A stretch of DNA of 64,000 nt, from the NCBI RefSeq assembly GCF_026151205.1, contig NC_087075.1, positions 6,342,858-6,406,857 on the forward strand, given 5' to 3'. The stretch's first letter is position 1; every line of letters starts with the position of its first letter. This DNA is from Bolinopsis microptera (taxonomy: Eukaryota; Ctenophora; Tentaculata; Lobata; Bolinopsidae). A model generated the notes under the pieces. It was not told where the DNA came from. It worked only from the letters and a program-made list of their open reading frames with translations, and did not search any database. The position numbers and the translations under genes are program-made. Positions 54,843 through 64,000 of this stretch are shown piece after piece.

Positions 54843-55147
54843 GTTTCGAATCTAAACTCTTAGTGATTTAAAAAAGTTTTTTAGAGGTTTTGTACATTTG
54901 TTTTTAAGGCCGGAATCGGTGGCAGGCAACTATCGTGTCATGAATAATGAACGTTTCTTTATTAAGTTGTAAAATCACATCATGTTAGACTTTATGATCT
55001 GCGAATTTCTTTATCCTTGGTTTATATATATATTTTATATTAGTGCATCTTCTATTATTTTATAAAGAAAAGATTAATATCTTAAAAGATTCAGATTTAT
55101 CAAAGATTTTTACCTATATTTTAAAACGATTTATTAACAGCAATAGG

Positions 55148-56090
55148 ATGCCTGAGTTCGATGACTCTATCGGGGAGCAGTGGCATCAGGATTTTCAAGG
55201 ATTCATGCACCAGTCTCGAGAAAATGGACAATCTGGGTTGGAAGATGAGTTTGGTGCCCAGCAGGAGATTTATACAAAAGTATGTTGCAATTGTCTGAAG
55301 TCTTTTGAACTTCTAATACTGATATTATTTGAACTATTTAACAGAACTTAAAAGTTATCATTTTAAATCTAAATTGTAATATTATTCTTTGAAACCCTCT
55401 GATTATTTTCCCATTAAAAGCCGTACAAATCATTATTGCAGAATGAAATACGATTAATTTCAAACACAGACTAAAATATGTAAATATGTAAATATACAAT
55501 TTTTTTTTCAGTACGCGGAAAACTATGACAACCTGATACACTCAGATTTTGAGCGTTACGTGGGCTTCAATATTCTGGCTAACGCTATCAACGAGAACTT
55601 TGCTGACAAGTCTCTCAGAATCTTAGACTTTGGCTGCGGAACTGGACTACTGGGCCAGGCTCTCCACAACAGAAACTTTAAGAACATCGACGGCTCCGAC
55701 TGCAATTCCGAATTATTGAAACCAGCAGCAGATAAAGGATGCTTTAAGAATCTGTACTGCAGTAGAGGAACAACCAACCTCCCAACCGAACGAGTATACG
55801 ACATTATATGTTCCTCTGGTACATTCTTTCTGTCCAGATCTCATCCCTGTACTGAGGCATTTCCTGATCTACTGAAACTATTGAAACGTGGAGGTACCCT
55901 TATCATCCTCACCAAGAAGTCCTATCTCAATAAGGATTACGTTGACTGGAGTATTGTTAAGGAGATGTTAAGGAAAAACATCATAGAGGAAGTTGAAAGG
56001 GTGTACATTCCTGGGTATAGGAAAGTGTTTGAATTTGAGGAGGATAGGTTGAGTATGGCATCCATCTTACACTATCGAGTTCTTCAATAA
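55148..56090 (+). CDS. METTL27-like SAM-dependent methyltransferase
   Basis: Exons 55148-55279 and 55512-56090, joined in phase 0, give 236 residues. The start is ATG 55148 (MPEFDDSIGEQWHQDF); an in-frame ATG at 55043 precedes an AT-rich, unconserved-looking stretch and is less likely. Exon 2 starts YAENYDNLIHSDFERYVGF, typical of METTL27/WBSCR27, then LRILDFGCGTGLLGQAL (SAM-binding motif I), NIDGSDCNSELL (motif II) and YDIICSSGTFF (motif IV). The SAM fold is clear; the substrate is unknown. It begins about 300 bases after the hydratase-family stop, on the same strand. Confidence 0.88.
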
Positions 56091-56720
56091 TTGAAGTTAA
56101 CTGATTTGTGTACATTTAGTTAAAGTCAGATCTGAATTGTAACAATTTTGATAGTGTATGTTGTTCAGTAGGTCTGTTTGTTCAAAATTTATTGAAAACA
56201 TGTTCTGATGTCGTTACATTTTATTTAATTTAATTAAATCAAGTTGGTTGTTATCGTTATTATTCATAGATTTTAGTGATTACTTTTTCTTGATATAATA
56301 TTTTATTCTGTACTACAATTTTTGCTTAAACTTACTATTTTCCCCGCCCCCTGTTTTGATGTATATTGCAAAAAAAGTTTTGTGTGAATTAAGAAATGGC
56401 CAATCTTCGATTTAGTACTTTTACGTTTTACATGATGCATTTCCATAAATGCAGACTATCCAGTGATGATTTCATCTAGATGTTTCTTCTAGCTTTCTAG
56501 TTTGATTAGATATTTGCAGTTAACAAATCCCTTTAATTTTGAACCTTGCTTTTAATTTTATACACTGCCTTGAGTTCTGAAACTTCTTAGAAATATTTTA
56601 GAGTAATATTGTAAAATGTTATATTTTATAAAACTATAATATTATATAATTTCAGATTTACATTAATTCTTGATATTTCAGGAAACAAAATAATGATTTC
56701 AGAAAAAAAATACACTCCTT

Positions 56721-57497
56721 ATGTTTTATTCATTTCTAAACAGTATTAGACTGGAATTTAAAACATTTTTGTTCAATATCATATTATATGTCAGCCCAAT
56801 CCAGACAATGGATTTAGGAGACCTCTCAATCCGCCCTGTTAGCAAGGCCAAGAACCTGGGATTCCTTTTCGATCACCAAATGAATCTGGACTCTCAAATA
56901 AATGCTGTCTCCAAAGTATGTTATTTGAATCAAAGGGACTTAGCAAGAATCGGTTCGAAGCTTTCCCATGACCTAAAAGTTCAGTTAGTTCACTCCAATA
57001 TCCTCTGTTTCATAGACTACTGCAACTCAGTCTATTATGGTATAACAGAAAAGAATCTCCATAAGCTACAAAAGATACAGAACAATGCTGCTAGATTTAT
57101 CTTTGGTCTTTACGGAAAAAAGATACGTGAACCTATCATGCCTTACCTCAAAAAGCTCCACTTTCTGCCTGTTCGGTTCAGAATTAAGTTCAAAATATCA
57201 CTTCTGGTCTTCAAGTGTCTTAATAACATAGCCCCTCAGTACTTACAAGGACACGTCAATCTAAGGGAAGTACGAAGACGAAGTTCCAGACTAGATGATG
57301 ACTTTTATTTGTTGAAAGTTCCTCCTGCTCCTCATTTCAGACGAACAGATGCTGCATTTATGTTTTGTGGACCAAAAATTTGGAATGAACTACCCTACTC
57401 AGTGAGATCATTATCATCTGTAGAATGTTTTAAAAATGCCCTAAAGACGTTTTATTTCCAACGAGCTTTTGATAATATTTCTAATATTTGTCCATAA
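56721..57497 (+). pseudogene. LINE ORF2 C-terminal fragment
   Basis: An intact 3' frame: KNLGFLFDHQMNLDSQI, KLQKIQNNAARFIFGLY, LKKLHFLPVRFRIKFKISLL, VFKCLNNIAPQYLQ and FCGPKIWNELPYSVRSLS. This is the CR1/L2-type post-RT region. The 5' portion is absent. The open frame suggests a fairly young insertion. Confidence 0.85.
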
Positions 57498-57745
57498 TGT
57501 CTGAACTGATATGAAAGTGCATAATTTTGGTAACTTCATACAAATATTTGTTCATAAAATCTGAACTGTTTAAAAAGTCCATAATCTTGCTATTTCAACA
57601 CTAAGTCTCGCTTGAATGACTTTAATGTACATCTTTGTTGGGTATATTTTAATGTCGAAGCGTGTAATAAATGTTAGAATTTATTTATTTATTTATATGT
57701 TATTTTTATAAAAATAATCGTGATGATCCCAAACTTCTTAAAGCA

Positions 57746-60700
57746 ATGAAGCCTGATGACACTCCCGGTAAATCTTTCGTTATTCCCAAGAAAGCGCGTT
57801 CTGTCGCCCACCAGTTCACCTCCAAATTGGAAAAAGGAACCAGAGATTGGGACAACATTGCTGGGATTCTGAAACACAGTTGCCGTGTAACTCGGAATAT
57901 TGATAGGTAAGTTAAGAATCGAGATCTGGCAGATGTTTTTCATTACCTATAATCTTTTATTTGAAAATAACGTCAATAAACGTGCACAATTTTGAAAAAT
58001 AGTTGGATCAAATCTTAAATAATACCACTATGATATGTAGGTATATTTTACACTGCAACTGTAACTTGAAATTTTAAACAATTGTATAAATTGATTCCCG
58101 TAATTATGTGTATCATTTGAAATTTCAAAGTTTTAAAATATCTCTATTACTTCCAGGTTTATTTTAGAAAACATGTGGTTGATCAACAACGAGAAGCTCA
58201 CTAGCCAATATAACCAGAAAAAACAAGACATGAAAGACCAAGGTTTAAAAAGTTAGAGGTTATTCTCCAAGAAGCTCATAAAATTGTCATCCTGCCTGTA
58301 CTGAATTCTTAGATGTATGAATAGCGTGTAATGAGACCGAAATAAGTAAAAGTCGGTATGTAAATTATTTTATAAACCTCTGTTTGCTTGTAGGACGAAC
58401 ACAGCAGGAACTGAAGGAGCTATTCGCATTTAACCTGTGCTCAGATTTCCGACTAGCAACTAATTTTTGTAAATATGGAATGAAGGCTGGCAACGCCTTC
58501 AGTGGAAATCATCTGGGGGACTGTAATATGGGCGTTTATTTCTACAGGTCAGTTTCTTAATTTATAATGTTTAGACCTGTTTTGTTCCCGAAGCAGTTTC
58601 TTAATTGATTAGGAATAAACTGTTCAGAAATAAAATGTTTGATGCTGAGAAAACAACCAATCACTTCCGTTGAAAGCTCAATAAATCCTACTTTTTACAC
58701 AATTTGGTAGACAATTACTAATTTAATCACATTTTTGAACTTTATACACATACCACCCGCTCAGATTTATAGATACGATGAAGAAGTACATTGGATGGAT
58801 GAACAAAGAATTTACTGGGTTTCTGGTGATATACAAATTAATGAGGGGCCGTGTAAAAAATGTTACAGTACACAAGGAAACAGACTCAATATTGGAACCG
58901 GATCCAAACTACGATTGCCACACTTCCAAGTATACGCTGTCACAGGTAATTAGTGAACTGGAGGAGTCACCAGAGCGGACCAACTACAAACTTTAACTTG
59001 TTTTCGCCTGGTGTAGCCTTTAAAGTTCATCAATATTTGATCCATTTACCCTCAAATCTTAGTGATTGATAACCGTTAACTAGCACAATCGCATCAAAAA
59101 CGTCATTTTTTCTTCCTCTCAACCTCGGTCGGATGACATAAACTAATTACTCTATTACATTTATTGAGAATTATGTCATGTAACGCGATAGAAATATTTT
59201 AAACGGGTCATATCCTGTCCAAACCCAGGATGCACTACATGAAGTTGTAACTTTGTTTGAAAGGCATTAATAAACTAAATATTTAAAATATTAAAAACAC
59301 CTCAGTTTCACACGATGAGATACGCAGATGCCTACATCTCTGGTCGGTACTATGTCTACGAGTTTGATGATAACCTAGAGATAGTAGGAATTCCTCGGCA
59401 GGTGGTCCCGTACGCTATTGTTGAGTTCCGCACTAAACCAGATGAGAATCAGAAGGAGAGGAACCATCAGCCGGTCATGAGATCTATTTCAGAGCTTCCC
59501 TCTTCCAAGTTAGGGAAATATGTGTTTTAAAAAAATTACACGTGCACCCTTTAAACCTGGTTAACTAATTATCTTTAATTGTGATAATATCTAGATTTAA
59601 CGTTTTTTATTACTATTCATTATAATACAATAATACCTTGGCTTTTGAGGGCTTTTGTTACACGTGCACCCTTTATATCTGGTCAACTTATTATGATTAT
59701 CTGAAATATCTAGATTTGAAATCGACAATAATGAGAACAAGGAACGATTAACATTCAAGCAACTATAGTTCAAGCTTGATTACCAAAACGATTTTTTATG
59801 TCTTGGAAGTACTTAGAAATCCTTGAACATCTGGCAATGGTGTAATTTCTCCTAAACAGTTTTGGTGTCCACCTCCTACTATCGACAATACTTATAAACT
59901 GTAAGTTTGTTGATTGATCTAAAGGTGACCCCCTGCAGGACGCCTAAAGAAAATCTGGAAGTAATAATAGACGGAGTACCTTTAGATGCTCCTTTACCTG
60001 CCCCAGAACCAGAGATAGCAGCTAAAGCCGGTCTCCTCCCCACTCCCACTTCTGTTACACCAGCCCTCCTGCCTACTCCTGATGATCCTGAGAAAAAGGT
60101 TTGCAACTGGTACATTTAATTATTTATCTTTCTCCTCCCCACCCCCACTTCTGTTACACCAGCCCTCCTGCCTACTCCTGATGATCCTGAGAAAAAGGTT
60201 TGCAACTGGTACATTTAATTATTTATCTTTCTCCTCCCCACCCCCACTTTTGTTACACCAGCCCTCCTGCCTACTCCTGATGATCCTGAGAAAAAGGTTT
60301 GCAACTGGTACATTTAATTATTTATCTTTCTCCTCCCCACCCCCACTTTTGTTACACCAGCCCTCCTGCCTACTCCTGATGATCCTGAGAAAAAGGTTTG
60401 CAACTGGTACATTTAATTATTTATCTTTCTCCTCCCCACCCCCACTTCTGTTACACCAGCCCTCCTGCTTACTCCTGATGATCCTGAGAAAAAGGTTTGC
60501 TGAGTACAAGTGGTTATATATAATATTTGCTGAGTGGTACATTTAATTATTTATCTTTCGTTCATCACTCACTTTTTGATTGTAGTATATGTATGGTGAA
60601 GCAAGTGAAGCATAGGAAACAAAAGATAATATGCATAATATGCCTAATAAATATTCAAACTACTAGAGGACTACTGCACTTCTATGTGGTGTTATATTTA

Positions 60701-63700
60701 AAAAAAATCTAAATCTTTCAAACAATACATAATTATACAGAATTGAATGCTTCTAAATAAACCCAGTTATAAAAGGAGAAAACCGATATAGCCCTAATAT
60801 CCACTATCCCAGTATGAAACCCAAATTATGTATTGAAAGAGGGGTGACCAAAACACAGTAGTGTGCAGTAAGAAATACCACACCCGCAATAATAAAATAA
60901 ATAATAATAAAATTTGGTAGCTTAAACACAAACTCTAAGCCCAGTGGATAAACCACAAAACTTATGCTCTATTGTGTGAAACAAAGATACTAGATCAAGA
61001 TAACTATCAAGGAGTGTATGCATAGGACATAAAAAGTTTTGGAACGAAGATGACATGCTTGTGAAGCGAGCTAACAGTCTAATTGCTAATAAGTTCAAAA
61101 AGATCATGACATTAGGTTGCATCCTAAACAGTTTAAGCAAATAACATAAAGTTATTATATTGTCAATTAATCGCTCATGCCATAACTTTTCTTAAACAGG
61201 TGAGTTTTTAATAATGTTTTGAACAGATCAACATCAGAACAAGTCTTAATTTCAATTGGTAGTTGGTTCCAGATTTTCGGAGCAACAGTCTGAAACGCTC
61301 TTGGGTGTGATCTTGTAGATCCGACGGGTAGGTGTAAGGAGGAAGTTCTTCTGCTACTCGAACTAACAAATGTTACTAGATCACACAGATATGCAGGAGC
61401 AACACCATTGACTGCTTTGAAAATCAGTAAGCATAACTTAAACTCAATCCTCTCCTTCACCTTGAGCCAATGAAGGGATTTGAGCTTCTCCTCGACTGAG
61501 TCTCTCTTCTTTAATCCAAAAACCAGACGGCATGCTCGGTTCTGAATGTTCTGCAGCTGCGTAATTGAGGCTTGACTACAACCATAGTAAAGTGCATTGC
61601 AGTAGTCAAGCGATGAGATTACAATTGCTTGAGTCAGTGTTCCCATCTGTTTGGTTGTGAGGAATGTTTTCATCTTAGCAAGGTCTCTTAGTTTCAGAAA
61701 ACAGGATGTTTTAAGTTGCTTGATTTGCTCACCAAAGTTTAGTTGAGAGTCGAGACGAAATCCGAGGTTCTTTGCAACAGGTGACAGCCTGACACACGTC
61801 TCAGAGTTAACAAACACGCCCCCTATAGACAGCTGCTGGAGGACAAGCGGTGTCCCAAAGACAAGAATCTCAGTTTTTCCTGCATTGAGCTGTAGATAAT
61901 GTTTTTTCATCCAGTCATTAATTTCTTGGAAACATTTGGGAACATCGTTGATTTATCAACGATGTTCCCAAATGTTTCCTTATAAGGACGGTGGGCTCCT
62001 CGTTTGGCTTGAAACTTTTATACAGCTGATGATCGTCGGCGTAACCCTGGATGGAGAAGTTCAAATCATGTGCTGCTGAGTACAAAGAGCGAATGTAGAT
62101 GTTGAACAGGACCGGACCCAGCACAGAGCCCTAACCCAGCACAGAGCCCTAACATTGGGCCCTAGCAAAAAATTAATTAATCAATGAATTAAAACATATA
62201 ATATTGTACTTATAGAAAATATATCACTCTTAAGGCTCCTTCTCCGAGCTAATGACTCTAAAGTTCCTGATAACATGAACTTTGTCAGGCTCTGCTGTCC
62301 TTTTATTGAGTAGTTGGTCGACAACTTTCTTTCTTGAAAATAAAACTGTTGTAATTTGTAACTCTTCTGGTAGTTGTTCTCAGATTTTGCCACCATAAGT
62401 ATGAAAGTGATACAAAACTTAAACTAAAACTGAAATAACTTAATTTTGTGCAGATATCAGAGAAATTGGATAACTTGCCTGCCAGACCTGACAAACCGTG
62501 GACAAATCCTGGGGATAGAACTCGCAGAGCCAGTAGCACTCACCAGTTCAACGGTAACATATAATTGTATATAATGTAGTGTATGGTCTGTATACGTAAC
62601 ACTGTAACGCTGTAACGCTGTAACGTTACTTATTCATGTTTTATGGGAAACCGTGGACAAATCCTGGGGATAGAACTCGCAGAGCCAGTAGCACTCACCA
62701 GTTCAACGGTGAATTAGTGAAACACGTAACCATTTGGATTTTATTTTAAATTAGCTGATATCAAATTTAAAGCAATCAATAGATCTAAATAGTGCACTCG
62801 GTAATTAAGTGATAGCCCCCAAAATGCCGAATTTCAATTGTGTTTTCAGCTGATCTCAAGTCAGAACTATTGGAAATGCAGGAGAAAAACCTGATATGGT
62901 ACCCGATAATAACCCAGAACAGCAACCATTGGTACACCCCTAGTATCACCCCTGAAGCACTTCATAAGGTCAGATTATTACAGGATTGCTGTCTAAAGGT
63001 CCTGGTTTAAACCGGAACCTTCTACAATCCTCACAACCGGGGACGTTTATCTGTTCGACCCATATCTGTAATTCCTGGAATTTGTGTGCAATTCTGATCA
63101 AAATTACATGAGTTAGTCAAGGATTGCTTCTGATTTTGAGGAGATCTCATCTTGGAATTTCCGTAGGTGATGTCGTGTTATGCCCGAAAGAAGAAAGAGA
63201 AACTACATGAAACATTCGTGTCCCTCAAGATCAACTCCCGCGATCACTATTATCCATGTAACTTCCTCCAGCCTATTAAGTTTGATAACCTTGGGCTCCG
63301 TCAAAAGGACATATTACCCCAGGTGATTAAACCAATTAATAAAGATTTTATGTTGAGGAGTTGTATTTGTAAGATAGTAACAATATAAGTTTGTAAGATA
63401 GTCACAATATAAATTTTTATACGTTATTTTCGTCATGACATTTTTGTTGTGTCCGAAAATGTATTATGTCGTTCATGTTTGACATACATAACGAAGAATT
63501 ATAATTTTGTTCATTTAGTCCTGTTTTAATTGATTAGTTATTATACATGAGGGCAATAATTTCAGAATATTTATCATGAAGTTAAGGAAACAGTGGAGAT
63601 TTACAACATTAGGAAACAGCCAACTTATATTGGGAAGATTTCTGCTAGGGGGAACTTTATTGTCAAGAGTACACTTGTATCAAGAGGAAAATTTCTGAGC

Positions 63701-63703
63701 CAG
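57746..63703 (+). CDS. TASOR/TEX15-like protein (DUF3715), 5' ten exons
   Basis: Exons 57746-57906, 58157-58242, 58394-58547, 58765-58945, 59306-59521 (or to 59473), 59925-60098, 62454-62553, 62850-62968, 63167-63322, 63566-63703; phases agree and the gene runs off the window. The start gives MKPDDTPGKSFVIPKKAR. LTSQYNQKKQDMKDQGR, FCKYGMKAGNAFSGNHLGD and CNMGVYFYR outline the PARP-like fold of DUF3715. FLVIYKLMRGRVKNVTVHKE, DPNYDCHTSK and RQVVPYAIVEFR follow the TASOR pattern. In vertebrates TASOR scaffolds the HUSH complex that silences retroelements, and its PARP-like domain is catalytically dead. Whether this is TASOR or a TEX15 relative is open. Intron 6 holds a LINE and two junction duplications. 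Confidence 0.82.
60030..60520. repeat. 99-bp tandem repeat containing a TASOR-like exon end and donor
   Basis: Five units of CACTTCTGTTACACCAGCCC, TCCTGCCTACTCCTGATGAT, CCTGAGAAAAAGGTTTGC and an AT-rich spacer. Each carries the end of exon 6 (LPTPDDPEKK) and its donor AAG|GTTTGC. The true exon supplies the first unit. Confidence 0.92.
61167..62130 (-). pseudogene. LINE ORF2 fragment with YADD
   Basis: The upstream frame has MLGPVLFNIYIRSLYS and IQGYADDHQLYKSF (catalytic YADD). After a small inverted duplication the second frame reads MKKHYLQLNAGKTEILVFG, KNLGFRLDSQLNFGEQI, LQNIQNRACRLVFGLKK and VAPKIWNQLPIEI. It lies antisense in intron 6 of the TASOR-like gene. Confidence 0.87.
61928..61979. 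repeat. 25-base inverted duplication inside a LINE
   Basis: Arms 61928-61952 and 61955-61979 (starting GGAAACATTTGGGAACATCG) are perfectly complementary with a 2-base loop. The second arm (on the LINE strand) is genuine LINE sequence encoding the lead-in to QEINDWMKKH; the first is an inverted copy that breaks the frame. Confidence 0.9.
62490..62711. repeat. Duplicated end and donor of TASOR-like exon 7
   Basis: AAACCGTGGACAAATCCTGG, GGATAGAACTCGCAGAGCCA and GTAGCACTCACCAGTTCAAC occur at the exon end (to 62553, then GTAACA) and again at 62648-62709 (then GGTGAATT). Both copies end in a usable GT donor. Confidence 0.9.
63050..63140. mobile_element. Decayed mariner terminus
   Basis: GACCCATATCTGTAATTCC, then TGTGTGCAATTCTGATCAAA and ACATGAGTTAGTCAAGGATTG parallel the inverted ends of 14060-16963 at roughly 75 to 80 percent by eye. 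It lies in a TASOR-like intron. A similar relic is at about 39065-39170. Confidence 0.5.
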
Positions 63704-63764
63704 GTAAAATAAGCTGGAAACTTGCCAAAATAAATTGTTTATTATTTTTCAGTTAATAGTTAAT

Positions 63765-63907
63765 AGTACTCTGATCTCCTCGACCGAGAAGATTGCATAG
63801 ATCCAATGGATCCTTAGCTACTCCCTAGACTAGGTGACACTGGGATTCAAACCCTGAACCTTCTGCGCAGAAGGCGGATGCTCTAACTATCAGGCCACCT
63901 AGCCCCT
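63765..63907 (-). mobile_element. tRNA-derived SINE
   Basis: The minus strand starts GGGGCTAGGTGGCCTGATAG, with TAGTTAGAGCATC (A-box-like) and GGTTTGAATCC (B-box-like), so it has a pol III promoter head. The anticodon loop has only six bases and the T stem has a mismatch, so it is not a working tRNA. About 65 bases of unrelated body follow. Confidence 0.65.
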
Positions 63908-64000
63908 TATTTTTGTAAAATATTTTGATAACAATTTAACTTACTAAAACTGCTAAAACGTACTAAAACTGCTAAAACGCATTCTAAATCAGAATTAACT

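Noticed and set aside
55043-55147. Upstream in-frame ATG of the methyltransferase gene
   Set aside because: The extra 35 codons are AT-rich and lysine/isoleucine-rich like the surrounding non-coding DNA. ATG 55148 gives the usual family length.
60082-60546. 154-codon frame (RKRFATGTFNYLSFSSPPP repeats)
   Set aside because: An alternative frame of the 99-bp array. The TASOR-like exon uses another frame and splices out at GTTTGC.
63830-63907. A functional tRNA gene on the minus strand
   Set aside because: Box A and B are recognisable, but the anticodon loop and T stem are defective and an unrelated body follows. A SINE fits better.

Overview
This is a fragment of an animal nuclear genome: AT-rich, TE-rich, with multi-exon genes whose GT-AG introns run from about 70 bases to several kb. 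An ionotropic glutamate receptor, a TIMP-like inhibitor, an SCF-type F-box/WD40 protein and a TASOR/TEX15-type (DUF3715) protein place it in Metazoa. The base composition, G-homopolymer tracts and transposon load would suit an early-branching lineage such as a cnidarian or ctenophore, but I cannot resolve the taxon. Gene models were built by reading exons, joining them at splice sites and requiring codon phase to carry across each intron. There is no transcript evidence.

Layout. 1-5.7 kb: repeats, a piggyBac-like element with TTAA target duplications, one orphan exon and a candidate C-terminal exon. 5.7-18.8 kb (-): a complete 15-exon ionotropic glutamate receptor whose introns hold large minisatellites and a 2.9-kb mariner-type element containing a nested MULE. 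18.8-24 kb: mostly non-coding, with two palindromic structures and a pentraxin/LamG-like exon (-). 24.0-25.9 kb (+): a four-exon TIMP-like secreted protein. 26.1-26.9 kb (-): an unrecognised ORF next to a 16-bp satellite. 28.5-39.0 kb (-): a 12-exon F-box/WD40 protein with a Penelope-like fragment and a LINE in its introns. 39.6-41.7 kb (-): an RRM protein. 41.8-50.4 kb: LINE fragments, hAT and mariner MITEs. 50.4-54.8 kb (+): an enoyl-CoA hydratase-family gene of seven exons. 55.1-56.1 kb (+): a METTL27-like methyltransferase. 56.7-57.5 kb (+): a LINE tail. 57.7-63.7 kb (+): ten exons of a TASOR-like gene that continues past the window.

The genes do not form a pathway. What links them is structural. 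Many tandem repeats here contain an authentic splice junction of the host gene, so intron edges carry 2 to about 28 copies of a 5' or 3' splice site. I count about ten cases in four unrelated genes, with unit lengths of 11, 44, 46, 53, 54 and 99 bp. This is the most unusual feature of the window. Next in interest are a mariner insertion exactly inside a 5' splice site, a glutamate receptor that has lost most of its amino-acid-binding residues, and a hydratase-family enzyme lacking both catalytic glutamates.
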